From positions 862,058,571 to 862,122,570 of the forward strand of contig NC_056731.1 in assembly GCF_019279795.1 (NCBI RefSeq): a stretch of 64,000 nucleotides of DNA, given 5' to 3'. The first letter of the stretch is position 1. Each line of letters starts with the position of its first letter. Both the position numbers and the translations under genes were made by a program. The stretch comes from Protopterus annectens. Its lineage: Eukaryota > Chordata > Ceratodontiformes > Protopteridae. Positions 33,931 to 46,943 of the stretch are shown piece by piece. Below the pieces are notes generated by a model. The model was given only the letters and a program-made list of their open reading frames with translations, had not been told where the DNA came from and did not search any database.

Positions 33931-36677
33931 AACTGATCTTGAAGCATGTGACCTAATGACTCAGATAAATTTTTGAAAGAGTAGATTGGATTTTTTCCTT
34001 TTATAATCACCCACATTTCAAATTAAGATTTGTCTTGTAGTCTTCCAAGGTGTTGTGTGATATAAGATGATGTTTTGTTTTAAAATCTATTTTCAGAAGC
34101 TCTAGATGCATTGTTCCTATCATTACTGATGTTACTTGTTAAGATGGTATACCCTAAAGTGACAGCAACTTTTCTTGTATCTCTTTATCCCTCCAGCATC
34201 AGTCCTTGCTGAACATCTAGCCACTGCAGCTACTGCCAATTTATTCCACATCACCAACATAACAGATATTCACAGCTCAGCTGTCATTCATGCAGCCATA
34301 AGGTATATCTTCTATTTTCTGATTTCTCTCTCAGTGGCTAACATCAGGGCCTGTCACACCTTCCAGTCTAGGCATCATTCCTGCCAGTGTGTCACAAAGG
34401 CTGCCACTCACATAGCTTGGTAGATCTAAGTAGATGTGCCTAGACCACATGACTGCATGCAACAAACTTCTCTGGCACTAGGTGCTGGCATTTCAGGGAG
34501 CCAGGCTGTCTCCTTTCCCCTAGAATGAGCAAGTCGACACAGGCCTCTGACTCCCATATCCCCTTTCAAGTTCCTCCAGTGCTCGAGATGTTAATACATC
34601 ACAGGCCATCTGACACCTACTCCGAGATTCATCCCTTCGTGCCATGGAGCAGGGAAAACTGATAGCACCTTTGATTACTGAGTGGCTGTATTCATTTAAA
34701 CCTGAATGTATTACAAGTGTGGTCCATACATACAATTTGCAAATACATATATCTAAGATACTTTTTTCCTTTTGTCACCATATCAATAATTGAATCACTC
34801 AGAAGTTTTCAACAATTTGCTTTGAGGTGTACTTGTATATAACCACTACACAATCATTCATGTTACTGGTGTTGTTGAAATACCTGAATGTCTTTTACAG
34901 ATATGTTCTTTCTAATAAACAGAGATACTTCCTCCTCCTTGGAGGTTCTGGTCCTCTTGTCACAGCTATGCATTTTCACCCTGTAAGAACAGTAAAACAA
35001 TCCTCCTCCCATCATGATAATTTAGTAATGACCCCTACTGCTAGTAGATTGCTTCCTAGATCTGATTCTGTATTCTTACTTGTTGGGTAATTTATTTAAT
35101 TATGTACTTATTTTTTTCTGTTGACCAGGCTGGTCCTACTAGCCTGTGGCCTGTTTTAGGGGAGATGTGACGCTGACTGATTCATTCATACATTCCTCTC
35201 CCTAATAAGAAGTGTCTTGTGTTTGTTCCATATATTCTTGAATTCTGCTACTTTTGTAATGGCACTGCATCATGAAGGTTAATCTAACCATATACTTCTC
35301 CTTCTGTAAACAAACAAAAACTTCCCCATGTCTGCCATGAGCCGTCCACTTAGCACCCCTCTCATTATTTTCCTTATTCTCGGGTAGCCCCCCCACCCCC
35401 CCCTTTGCCAATTCTTCTGATGGCCAATCAGTCATCTTTGATCTGTTGACAGTGCAATTCAAATACAAGTTCTTGCATGAGATTCTGGTACATTGTAAGG
35501 AGCTGATATTTACATATGCTGATTAGCAACACCATAAATGGAGAATGCAAACGGCACAGAATTACAACAGCAGTTTAGGACTAAATGTGCCTTTTGTACT
35601 TTAAAACTCACCTAACCTTAGGAAAGATTTTTTTCTGGTTAATAGCTCAACTTGGGTTTCAGAAAATGCCAAGAAACAAAAAGCTCTCCCATCTGTTTAA
35701 CTCTGCTTATCCATATATCCATATTTTAAGATGTTTATTAAAATGACAAACTCTCATGCATATGCATTAGATGACTGTTAAGCACATCAACATTTCACAC
35801 AATTTGAGTTTTTTAGTTTGAGACTTGATGGCCTACAAACCTCTACAGATTGTATTTGGATGTTACATCTTTAGTGGATGTGCATTCAACAAGTTCATGG
35901 TGGCTGTCATCTGTGGCCTCTGGTTGTTTTTTTTAACCACATGTAACAACGGTCATTTGTAACACATACCCCTCATGAGCTTCTACTTCATTTATAATTC
36001 ATCTTCTTGTGCTGAGGATCAGTGATACTCAAAAAGGCAAAACAATTTAACTAAGTAAAAGTTAACTATATTTCCACTGTGACTCTTAATCTAGGATAGA
36101 ACACCGATCCTAAACAGTGACATGCAGTGAAAAATACATTAGTTACTTGTCACATATGAAAAAACATCTTTAGAAATTATGGACTACATGGCCATTTTAA
36201 TCTTCCTGTTATGGCAACCACTGTTAATAATGTACAGTAAGAATGCATTTTTTAGGATATCTGACATTGTTTTGATTGCTGCACATTTAAGTCACAATAA
36301 CATGCTCATTTCTACTGCAGAGGTTAACATAAACATTGTTTTATTCACACAAGATGCACCAACATGACAGCAGGAACACAGGCATATCAGTAAGCAAAAC
36401 TACTGTACAATATGGATGCTTGCATAACCACTACATGTAAGCTACAGAATACAGGACAACTGCTATTAACAACCATTCAGTATCACTTGTCAGATTGCAG
36501 GAATCAGAACAAACAGGATGAACAACCATTAAGAAGTTCTAAAATTGTAAAAATAATAAGCAGATGTGATAAGATATTTAAAAAGACACGTATTTAGCAG
36601 TGGCTGAGTGCATTATGACTATTCCAACACAAGCAAAGGTCATCCTCTTCTGTCAGGCATTTAGAGCACTAGAAACA
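33931..36677. other. no recognisable gene
   Basis: Short open frames only, plus a C-rich run near 35390-35403. Nothing supports a gene or a known repeat. Confidence 0.5.
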
Positions 36678-36693
36678 AAATCAATACAGAGGT

Positions 36694-36922
36694 TGTTGTT
36701 GTTGTGTCTTTCGGCTTTTCCCGGTTAGGGGTCGCCACAGTGGAACTCCGGTCAGCTAATGATTGGCAGTAGATTTTTTACGTGCCAAGTTGCCAACCCT
36801 GACGCACAACCTTCAACGAAGGTACGCCCATTCACGCATGTCTCCACACAGAAGACACTTTAGCTGAGAATCAAACAGGACAACGTCTTACTGTGAGGCG
36901 ACAACGCTACCACAGCACCACC
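36694..36922 (-). mobile_element. tRNA-derived SINE with target duplication (copy 2)
   Basis: Same family as 18282-18552: minus-strand head with the GGTGGTGCTGTGGTAGCG-type box A, box B near GTTTGATTCTCAGC, and shared body CCCCTAACCGGGAAAAGCCG, ending in a CAA-type tail. A perfect 16-bp duplication AAATCAATACAGAGGT flanks it (36678-36693 and 36923-36938). It lacks part of the middle found in copy 1. Confidence 0.9.
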
Positions 36923-37039
36923 AAATCAATACAGAGGTGAACACTGCAAATCCACACAAATCTCCCAGATTTCTTCTCCTACTTGTTGCCCATAATCAGG
37001 TTTGTCCTTGCCGTCAAGCTGTGAAGTGGAGTATTTACT

Positions 37040-37815
37040 GTGTATCGCTCAACAGTATATAAAAAAGTTGATACTAAAGTACAATCTGTCATTTCTTCAC
37101 TAACTGACCTTCTCATGAGCACTGCTGTCTCACCCTCAGTGTGGCATAGAGCAGACCTGCTACTAGGCTCTCTCATCTTCAGATTTCTCCAAACTAACTC
37201 ATTCACACCACTAGCTGCCAAGCTTTACACTAGACACACACTGCAACCAAGAGACGCTTCTCCTAGACACCCCCCTTTAACCCCTACAAACCAGGCCACA
37301 CAGCACCAACCACATTTGCTCTTAAAATATGGGAATCCCTCCCTAACCACCTAAGGGAACTAAAATCCCTCTTCAACACATTCAGAGCTGAACTTAAAAA
37401 ATTCCTCCACACCAAATCAAACTGTACCTGCCACACGGCAGACTACATCAAATAAGGGCCTCTCACCCTCTAACATTACTCTCTTCAGCTACTAACAATT
37501 CCTAACTACCCCACCCCCTTCCATGACTCACATTACCCCACAGCATTTCCACCACGATGTAAACCTGAATTCATGTGAATTGTAAAATTTGCATTTCGCT
37601 CATAATTGTTACTGTATCTATTAATTGCTACTGTGCAGTGTTTGTTACATATTGTTGCTTTTTGTTCTGTTTTTGATATGTACAGCTTGCTGTCTCTCTG
37701 TTCTCTTGTGTTTTTTTCCTTTTCTGTGAATTATTTCAACCAGGCGGTACCTGCAAATGGTCAGTTGTGCTCAATGTACTACCCTGGTAATCAAATGTAA
37801 AATACAATAAAAGAA
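37040..37815 (+). mobile_element. L2-like LINE, 3' end
   Basis: Plus-strand reading near 37310-37460 gives LKIWESLPNHLRELKSLFNTF then ELKKFL, the typical C-terminal end of an L2/Jockey-type RT (W.SLP..LR...S...F...LK..L). The 3' UTR ends with ACTACCCTGGTAATCAAATG and an A-rich AATACAATAAA tail, similar to L2 3' ends. The 5' limit is uncertain. Confidence 0.6.
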
Positions 37816-38363
37816 ACCAGTGACCCTTATGTTAGAAGGGTTGCTCACTACTTGCTTTAAGCTTTTCATCAATTACAGTGTTTGCTCCCATGCTTGTCTT
37901 AGGAAAAACACCTCTGGTTCAGTGTATCTCTGCTTTACAATCTTTAATATATTTACGGAATTATTGATACTTTACTACTGCTTGAAGTCTAAGCTTTGAC
38001 AAAATCACTACAAACAATTCCCTAGCCTGCATATGTTTAGCCCATGGGGAACAGATATAACATATACCATCTACTTGTGTGGTAGCTGCCTCAGCTCTTG
38101 ATTACGTGCTAGTCTCTGTCATTCACATCAGTTAATTTTTAACATTGGGACTCTGTATTTTTATAGAACTGAATGTTTAGCTTGAATTGTGAAAATGAAG
38201 GATTAGTACTTTGTTTAACTTTATACTAATGAGATCCAAAGTTTTTTATCCTATTATGACAGGCAGTGTTAGCTGTTTCCCCCCAAATGGTATATTAGCA
38301 CCATTCCTGTCAGTATCAGACAATCTTTAAGCATTTATACACAGATACAGGCGTCTGCGCACT

Positions 38364-38443
<80 letters not shown>

Positions 38444-39599
38444 AGATGAGCAAGATTTTCTTCACGTCTAGGTATAAAAGATGTACTCTTTTAATTCATT
38501 TTCAAAGCTTCTGGATCAGAAATCACATTAAGATTTTGCAATGTGGTCTGTTTTTGTACTATCTTTACAAAAACAGACTTTCAACACCAATAGAAGGAGA
38601 ATGTTAATTATGAGCCTTTAAAAGCAAAGACACAAGGAACATTTACATCATATGTTTCACTAAACAGAGCAGCTACTTGCCTTACCAAAAGCTTTGGCGA
38701 CATCTCCAGGGCAGCCACATCCGCCATCCTTGAAAAATAAAGGAAAATGCACACAATTACTTCTTAGAATGTACGTTTGTCTTTTCTAAAGTGCTCTGTG
38801 ACCTAAAAAAGTCTTATTTAGCAATAAACTGATTTTACTGAAAGCATTAACACTGATGTAACAATCCCCTGCAGTAAACTATTTCATGCCTAAATAAATG
38901 CTACTGGGGGTGCAGGATAAAAGAATAGGTGCAAACTTTCAGCAGCAATCATCTGATCCCCTCCCCTTACCAGCATTAAGCAAGATGAAAATTGTGTCAG
39001 AAAAGCTACTGCAATTTTATTCCTATGATTTCTGTACTTCATACAGTCAAAAAAGAAAGGAAACTTTGCAGACCTGTATGAATGAAACACCACATATGCA
39101 ATGGTTTTTGATGCTTTTCTGAGAATTTATTGTAACGGTTTGACATTCTTGGACTATAAAAGATACATCTAGTAAATAATATGAAAAATATGGCCACTGA
39201 TATATCTGACTACTGTAAATGTTTAGTTTAGACAAAAAATTTAACTATATCACATAAATATAGTTTTACAACAAATTTTGCAAAAACTACAGAAATAGAA
39301 ATTGTAAATGAATAATAGTGTTCTGGTCTGAAGAGATGTTCATTTAGTAGGTTCTCCATAAATACCTCCATGCGTATCACAAAGTGCCACTATACTGCTG
39401 AACCGTTTGTTCTTTTCCCTTATGCATGACACTTATCTGTTCAAAGTCCTGCAGGAGATGATCTTGTGCAGAAAAGTACTGTAGACAAGTCCTTCACTAT
39501 CAGTACAGCAGTACCTACCAAGTTGTTTGTGGAACACCCGCTCCTTGGCCCACAGTCACCTCTTTCCTTCTTTTCGGCATCTTTCATCTACTTTCCATA
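37816..39599. other. no recognisable gene; CA microsatellite
   Basis: AT-rich, short frames only. A long pure CA run lies at 38364-38442. Confidence 0.6.
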
Positions 39600-39815
39600 T
39601 CAGTTAAATTATGTTTTATCTGTTAGGTAAGTTCAGAAGGCACAACAGCCTCTTTCCAGTGTGCAAGTTGAGAACAGTGTCTTGTTAAATGACTTACTCA
39701 GTTAGTTACCAAGTGGAAGTTGAGAGACTCAGTCCAAGGGTTATAGGATAAAGCTCATTAGCAAGGGCTAGCCTTAGCCCTCTTGGCTAAACTGCTACAC
39801 CACCGTATATGTGAG
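39600..39815 (-). mobile_element. possible tRNA-derived SINE
   Basis: Minus-strand reading shows GGTGGTGTAGCAGTTTAGCC (box A-like) and, about 50 bases on, GGACTGAGTCTCTC (box B-like). No target duplication found. Confidence 0.3.
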
Positions 39816-40479
39816 CACTATGTGTCACTATTCCTTCTGTCCTCAAGGCTTGGTAGCACTAGGGAGTCAAAGCTCTCCTTACACCCCCTTACACAGTACT
39901 CTTGACCAAACTGCCTGCCTGCTGCTGTTCTCCTCCCTAAAGCCAAATGCCACTCCTAAGCTACAGCATCTGGAAGTACATACAGTGATTAAAGTGCAGT
40001 CTCAGGCAGCATCACCTCGTCTTATGACTCCACTGCATGCAAAAAAGCATGTCCACATCTGCTTAGCTCATGTTACTGCCATTCTGCAATTAACCATATA
40101 ATTAATGTCTCTCATGGTACAGTATTTGTCCTTAGATGATCTCCTTCCCCATCCAATCAGAATCCTTTAATCAAGTAGTCTCTCTCTGGGTTTTTCTATT
40201 TAGTGTAAAGCACTTTTCAATTCTAAATGTTGGATCTGAGCTTCCATAATTTCAGTAGTGTTAAAACCCTGCCCAGGTAGTCTCCTGATTGCCTCCTCTT
40301 CTCTTTTACGATTCTAACTTGGCAAACACTGCAAACACACCCACTATGCTATAAACTGTGCCTGCTAAATCAGAAATAAACATTGCTAAAGCAATCTGAC
40401 TGAAAATACCCCACTGGTCAGTGGCCTAAGTTTTGAATGTTCTCTCCTCCTGGTTGTTCTCTGTATTCTTTCCAACCAC

Positions 40480-40880
40480 TTATTAATCCCCCTATATGGC
40501 ATTTTCCACATTGTGCATGTCTTATAGTTTCCTCCGTAGCCTTCAAGGTGGCATAACATTGAAAGCTTTGTTGTAGTCACAGCACATGACATTCATGAAG
40601 TATCTGCCTGGCCCCCTACTGCCTAAGCTTAATACTAGAGCATGTTAGTCAGGTACAATCTATTCACCATGAATCTATGCTGCCTGTCACCATGCAGCCC
40701 ATCTGTCTTGAGTAAGGCTCTTCAGTGCTCTCTGTATCACCGTGTTGACTAATGAAGTTAGACTGTTTGAGAAGTGGTTCCTCATATCTATCCTTGCTCC
40801 TTTCCACCCATATGCAGTATAGTCACTATGATCATGCTGTATCCCTCTCTGACTTACCTAGCTTACAGTAATGCAGTGAA
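40480..40880 (-). pseudogene. old LINE RT relic
   Basis: Minus-strand frames read, with breaks, a QHRFMVNRLYLTNML-like block and CDYNKAFNV, recalling the QxGF...S.LTNL and DF.KAFD motifs of CR1/L2 RT. Very decayed. Confidence 0.4.
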
Positions 40881-40984
40881 AAGAATAACTGCCAACTAAA
40901 GAACTATGTTTGTTGGATCAGTAGCTCAGGTACATGCAATCCAGGCCAAGCACTCTGTCCCAATTAAAGTAATTTTAGTATCTC

Positions 40985-41610
40985 TCCCTCAATCCATCCC
41001 CATCACCTTGGAAGATGCAGACATTTGTGTAGTCATGGAGACCTGGTTTAAGGCTGTGGGGAAAACCCCAGCCATACCGGGTTACACCTCCTTCCACACA
41101 TTCTGACCACAAATCGAAGGTGTGAAAACTAAAGGCCGTGGTGTATCAATATTCATTAAAGATAAATACACCTCCAGATAGGTTAAACAGTATGATTTCC
41201 TGGAGATACTTCAGGTACAATTAACTGATGGTAGGACACCTATTCAAGTCATTGCCAGCTACAGGGGCCATGTCAATGAATCAAGACACCCACTCTGCCT
41301 ATACGTTTACACTTGAGTCTATCAAGATACACCTGAACAACATGGTTTTGGGTGACTTTAACTACCCATCCATTGACTGGGTAAATTACTCGTGCTCAAA
41401 TTCACTTGCCCAATGGTTCCTCGACTTCATTAACTCCAATGGCCTGGACCAGATGGTTGACACCCTCCTAACAAGGGATGTCAACATCTTGGATCTGGTG
41501 CTTACCAATATGGTGGACCACTGTAGCACCCCTACTGTGAGGTCTTCCCCAGTGAGATTTCTCCACAAATCAGTCTCATTCGAAATAACAATCACACCTG
41601 ACACACCTAG
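40985..41610 (+). pseudogene. CR1-C APE-like endonuclease
   Basis: Blocks MEDADIC-type start, METWFKA (catalytic Glu region), PGYTSFHTF, a VSIFIKDK stretch, VIASYR, GDFNYPSIDW and DLVLTNM, then an S-V-R-x-H region where sister copy D has RSDHKL. Several stops and frameshifts, including one near 41280. Confidence 0.8.
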
Positions 41611-41619
41611 CAGCAACTA

Positions 41620-43680
41620 AACTAAAAAACATTTCCAAAGCAGATTATAGCCTTTTACGGGATGGTATAAATAGCTTCACTGCACTTCCCCACTCAGATG
41701 GAACTAGCAACTATGCCAAGTTCAACACCAGTGCTTCATACAAACATCTGTATAACTGCATTGACTCAGCCGTACCTGACAGGACCAAAACAAGCTCCAC
41801 AAGGAATAGCAAACCTGTCTGGTGGACAACTGCCATTAACAAGCGTTACAATAAGAGGAAGAAATTGCTGTCTAAGAGTAAGAGGGAGCGAGACCTCCTA
41901 AACTGGAAACACTACCTCCTCAGCTTAAACAAGCAAATAAGACTTCTTCTGAAGTCCTCCAAAGCAAACTACAAATTCAAATTAGCTTCCTCAGCTAAGG
42001 ACAACCATAAAGCATTCTTTAGTTACGTCCGTAACCGAAAAAGAAAGGATCAGATTTGTGCCAAACTGGTAGTTAATGATATCACATATACTAGGCATCT
42101 GGACAGAGCTAACCTGTTGGTTGACAGGTTTTGTGAAAACTTCACTCCCATGTCCCCACTACACATACTCCATGACATCCCTACCACCTGTCACCTACCT
42201 TGTATTTCTAAAGAGCAGGTCGCAAATGCCCTCTCTACAGCCAAAAACACAGCATCTATGGGACCTGATAACATCCCAGGCTGTGTCCTACATGGGCTCC
42301 AACAAGAATTAGCAACACCATTGTGTACTCTTTTCAGTCATAGTCTAAGCACTGGCTTTGTCCCAGCTGAATGGAAAATAACCACAGTTATTCCCTTGCA
42401 CAAAGGTGGTGCTTCCACTGACCCCGGGAACTGCAGACCTATTAGCCTGACTAGCCTTATCTGCAAGGCCATGGAGAGAATCATCATGGACCTTATCAAC
42501 AAAGATATAGGTAAGCTCCAAACACTTGACCCTACTCAGTTTAGATTTGTCAAATGGAGATCATGCCTGTTAAACCTCGTAGACTTCTTTGAGACAGTCA
42601 CCAAGGCCCTGGACATGGGGAAATCTGTGCATACAAGCTACCAAGGTTTTTGACACTATCACCCATTCAGGCATTACTGACAAACTTACCCAGTCAGGTA
42701 TCAATCCTTATATCGTTAGATGGGTGACCAACTGGCTCACTGATAGAACACATATAGTCAAAATAGGGAATCCACTTCCAACAGCAGACCTGTAACCAGT
42801 GGTGTTCCACAGGGATCAGTCCTGGGACCTCTACTATTTGGAATATATTTCACCGAACTACAAGCAAAAAACGAAAGGTCTGTGGCTGACAAAGTTTGCT
42901 GATGACTGCAAACTGGGAGCGGTCACAGAATCTCCAAATGATGTCAACATCCTACAAGAGGGTATTACACAAACAGATGGTTAGTTTCACAGTCATGGCC
43001 TTAAACGTAATGCAAAAAAATGTATTATCATCTCTTTCAGTAAGAGTGATGTTCCTGCTAACAATCACATCAATAGCAACACCCTAAGTACACAGTCAGT
43101 GGTGACAAACCTGGGCACACTGGTTGACAGCAGCCTTGCCTTTGACCACTGTGTCTCCACAGTGGTAAGAAGGGCATTCTATATTGCTCATCTCTCCTCA
43201 TCAGGCCAATAATTGAGTATGACACCCCCTTGGTATGTACCTTTCCACGGACTTGCAGCAACCGGAGAGACCAGAAAGGTTCCTTACAAGGTAAATTCAA
43301 GGTATTCAGCATCTGTCCTATGTGGATCATCTGAAATTACTGTCACTTTATTCTGTTTCATACAGACTACTCAGAAATATAAGGCAATCTCTGACCCTGC
43401 TTTATTGGAAATGCTGCATATCTGCAAGTCAAAGAGTACATGGGTTACTCACTCTAAAGACCTTAACCTGGTATGTGACATTAATAGAACCTGCTGGAGG
43501 AACAGATGTGTCTCCCAGAGGTTACCACACCTTTGGAACAAACTCCCAATTCATCTTAAACAAAGCTGGCTCTCTTCAGATGCAATCTGGACAATTGGAT
43601 GGGTAACCTTAAATTCACCCTGGGGGTTCCATCTATGTTACTCTTGGACAGGGGCAATAGGTACCGATCATGTAAATTAG
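41620..43680 (+). pseudogene. CR1-C reverse transcriptase
   Basis: The longest piece (41865-42653) covers the linker (SKANYKFKLASSAKDNHKAF) and RT motifs MGPDNIPGCVLH, VIPLHKGG, NCRPISLTSL and a WRSCLLNLVDF block. Frames then shift: VFDTITHSG near 42660, a GVPQGSVL-like stretch near 42800, FADDCKLG near 42897 with intact catalytic aspartates, and C-terminal HLWNKLPIH near 43535. At least four indels. Confidence 0.88.
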
Positions 43681-43748
43681 GGTAGAACTTGGCTAGGCTT
43701 GTAAGGACCCTAGGGCCATTAGCCTAGTAACTATGATCCTATGATCCA

Positions 43749-44085
43749 TACATTAAGCTTTTTCCTTTCATCTCATGTTCATTTCAGATTGGGGGGGTGC
43801 TATCTGTACTCAGCAACTCATACTGAACAGAGGCAATAGTTCACATATTAATTTGTTAATTATGTAAAGGCAGGCCAAATGGGTCTCAGGGGGAACTGCA
43901 ATGTCCTACTCCCACTCTGATGCATGGATTAATTTCCAGTACTGACAGTGAAGTATAAAGTGGTTGCTGCACTTGTAATTCTGCCATTCTTTGGATGAGA
44001 TGTTAAACTGAATCTGCCTGAGTTAGTGATAGCTCAGGAGGATGCAAAACTTCCCATGGCACCTCCTAAAAAGTGTAGGGGTCCT
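43749..44085 (+). repeat. dispersed repeat remnant
   Basis: Contains TTTGGATGAGATGTTAAACTG and, farther on, TTCCCATGGCACC followed by AAAGTGTAGGGG. This pair of phrases recalls a repeat common in fish and other animal genomes (from memory); I cannot name its family. Confidence 0.35.
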
Positions 44086-45365
44086 TTATATACAAAAATA
44101 ACTATTATTTACAGCATATTTACATATTTACAAGTATTCACAAATGTACAAATATATAGATATACAAATATATTTATACATATTAATAATTTTCGTTACA
44201 CTCATACTAAATTTTCAGCCCTATTAGACCCCCGATTCTTTTTCCATAACCATCATCTTTTTAGAAGGTTTAATCTAGAACCCCATATAAATAAAAAAAA
44301 AATATCTGCAATAATTATTTTTCAAATACTGTTGACAACATAAATACACTTGCTAAGTATGCTATTTTTCCATCAGTACTGAATTTTTCAAATAAGCCTT
44401 TTTTTTTAACAAATGATAATTTATATGTTCTCCAGAAAAGACAGGCTTTATTTCTTATATTGCTTTTTTCCCACTGAATTCTACTTACATCTTTATTCCC
44501 AAATTTTATACCTAACACAGAAATTTTATTTACTGTAAAATATATGTTCCCTTTCTTTACTACATCACCTAAACCTTTACTTTTCTCTTTATTTAAAGCC
44601 TTCCCTATCATCTCTAGACACTCATTTGTGCAAACTGTTACCTCTTTTATCCAAATGCGGATTTCTGCAATTATTGTGCAATTATTATAATGTCATCTGC
44701 GTACGTTGACAGGGCTAGAATTAATAACCCTTCAGCTGTTATATACCTCACCGGCTTAATTTCGTATGTTGTAATTTATTTCACATACTATCACATTCAT
44801 AACTAATGCAAAGAGTTTATAACTCATTGGACACCCCTGTCTTATATCACTCTTCAAATGCACATCTTAGCAGAGCCAGACATTTACAACTATTTTTACT
44901 TTATAATTACTATATGCTGACAATCATAAGTTTCTAATCTTCTCACTTATAATATTATGTTCTTTTTTATTACCCATAAGATTTCATGCCCAATTGTATC
45001 AAATGCCTTATTAAGGTCTCCTATCACGATTTTCACTTTTTATATTCTATTCATACTATCATCTACAATTCCCCTATCATTAATAATTTTTGACAGCCCT
45101 TCCCCTTTATACTATCTATACTATCTTCCATATTTTCCATTTTATTTTAAATCTCTGTTCTATTATTTTCATAAAGATCTTATAATGATTTATATTCAAT
45201 ACTATCAGTCTCCAGTTTTTTGTCTTCTATATTGCTTCTTTCATAGGCATGTAACTGCTCCACTATATAACTTTTTATAAATAAAATCTTCATTTAACCA
45301 TTCAGTCAAAAATCTTTAAAAAAATAATTTTTTTGCCAATCCATTAAATTTATATACATTCCATA
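44086..45365 (-). pseudogene. Tx1/L1-type LINE RT, 3' half (split by Gypsy insertion)
   Basis: Minus-strand fragments read, in order from 45365: a GMYINLMDW stretch completing the PDG motif begun at 51830, NWRLIVLNINHYKIFMKI near 45210, VIGDLNKAFDTIGHEIL near 45010, SDIRQGCPMSYKLFALVMN near 44830 and STYADDIIIIAQ near 44700. RQGCP, with YADD, fits the L1/Tx1 group rather than CR1. The downstream part (44315-44611) is the C-terminal region. Many frameshifts. AT-rich composition unlike the flanking Gypsy element. Confidence 0.8.
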
Positions 45366-45370
45366 CCCTA
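45366..45370. repeat. left target-site duplication of the Gypsy element
   Basis: CCCTA, matching 51817-51821. Confidence 0.75.
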
Positions 45371-46376
45371 TCTGATGATGCAAGGTATTGCCAGCTATGC
45401 CAGGGGAAGTATGGCAGTGGCTGCATAACATATGCCAGCAGCGCTAGCTGGTATTTAGTAAGAATTATATGTTATTCGAATATAAAACTGATTTATACAG
45501 ATGCTTGTATTGAAAATGTATTTGTAAAGTTGCTTGTGTTAAAAAATTATCAACAGTGTGCTCTGCTGGACAGAAAAAGAAATGTATATGCATTATTTTA
45601 ACTACTAAATGTATATGTCTTAACAGAGGATATTGGAAGAGAAGAGGTTAATCTCAAACTTTGAAAAATAGTAAAAGATTAAATTACTGGGCCTAGGCCA
45701 TAAAGATGTAATCTAGGTGCTAAATCCAGGCAGTTTCCAACAAGGGGGGGGGGTACATGGGCACCAGAAATGACATACCCAGATGTATGTGATGTCATTT
45801 TGTAATCTAGGACAAAAATAATGCTTTAATAGTAGTTCAGACTGAAGTCTCATTGCAGTCTGTTTTTGGAACGTGACATCAAAAAATCACTCACATACTT
45901 CATCTTGCCTTGCTCTAAGAAATAGCAACTCTTGAAATTAGTCAGGAAAATATAGTGAGATTAGTTAAGTATTGTTTTTCTGTAACTGTATGAACCTGTC
46001 CACCTGTGTCATTTTTAATATCTTCTGTGACTGAATCTCTGGTGTTTATTGTAACTAGATATACAGTATTTTCAAGTTCCTTAATTATTTATTATTAAAT
46101 ATATTTAAACTTTCCATTGTGGTTGGTCCTTTAGAGAATATTTTAACCTTTGAGAGTACTCATATCTGTTTGGAGACTCTATGGCCTCTCTTGAAAGCCT
46201 TAGTGCATTGGTCAAACTACCATTCATAGCAATATTAATTTTGCTCCTTATAATCGAGTACCCTTGTAAGACCTTAGAGTAGCTTGCTTGGGAGTGTCTG
46301 CTGGATGTAATTACCTTATAGTCTGGTTAGAAGATGGAATGGCTAGTAAACCTGTGCCAGTCTTTCCCAGGCGCCC

Positions 46377-46420
<44 letters not shown>

Positions 46421-46773
46421 CAAAATCAAATTTCAAAGAGTGTGTGTGTCCACTACTTGGAGCAGGAGCACGAAGCACAGGTTTCACAGAGAGACTGGTG
46501 GAGGACTTGGGTTGTACATTTGGCTGAGGACTTAAATCTGGAGCTGTGCCAGTGGGAAGCCTTACTGCGGACCTGGTGAGAGGCAGACAGAGAAACCCAG
46601 ACCCAAGCTGAGTGTCTTCCCTGTGTGCTCTTAAGGGAAATTATGTTTGATGCAGGCAGCTGCATCTGGAAATACTGGGTGAATCCATTTTTGTTCCAAG
46701 TGAACATCCCTCTCCAGTGTCAGTGGTGAGGATTCAGACTCCTTTATTACTGGCCCAGAGTGGGGACGTCACA
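45371..46773 (+). repeat. 5' LTR of the Gypsy element
   Basis: Begins TCTGATGATGCAAGG (the 3' LTR has TGTGATGATGC) and ends GACGTCACA. A GT tract lies at 46379-46417. It aligns with 50297-51816 and with the solo LTR at 25273-26740. Confidence 0.88.
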
Positions 46774-46776
46774 TAT

Positions 46777-46794
46777 TGGTGGCAGTGGTGGGAT
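46777..46794 (+). promoter_or_regulatory. primer binding site, tRNA-Leu type
   Basis: TGGTGGCAGTGGTGGGAT, three bases after the LTR. It is complementary to the 3' end of vertebrate tRNA-Leu as I recall it, with one mismatch. Confidence 0.65.
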
Positions 46795-46943
46795 ATTAAT
46801 TGAACTTCTGTAGCATGTAGGCAGTTGTCACTGAAGGTCTGTATTCTAAACTGCCACAAGGTAAACATTCAGAGTTTCATTTCACAGCAGTGGTATTTAT
46901 TTATTTATTAGTTAGTTTAGTTTAGTCAGGAAATCAGGCAAAT

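Larger units (their letters stand above)
40985..43748 (+). mobile_element. CR1 LINE copy C
   Basis: Plus-strand CR1 copy of the A/B/D family, starting inside the endonuclease domain. It ends at 43730-43748 with two copies of the octamer CTATGATC after GGGCCATTAGCCTAGTAA, giving a clear 3' end for the family. Confidence 0.9.

Noticed and set aside
46288-46579. Open frames with long Cys-Val runs (also at 26479 and 51269)
   Set aside because: They come from the GT tracts inside LTRs.
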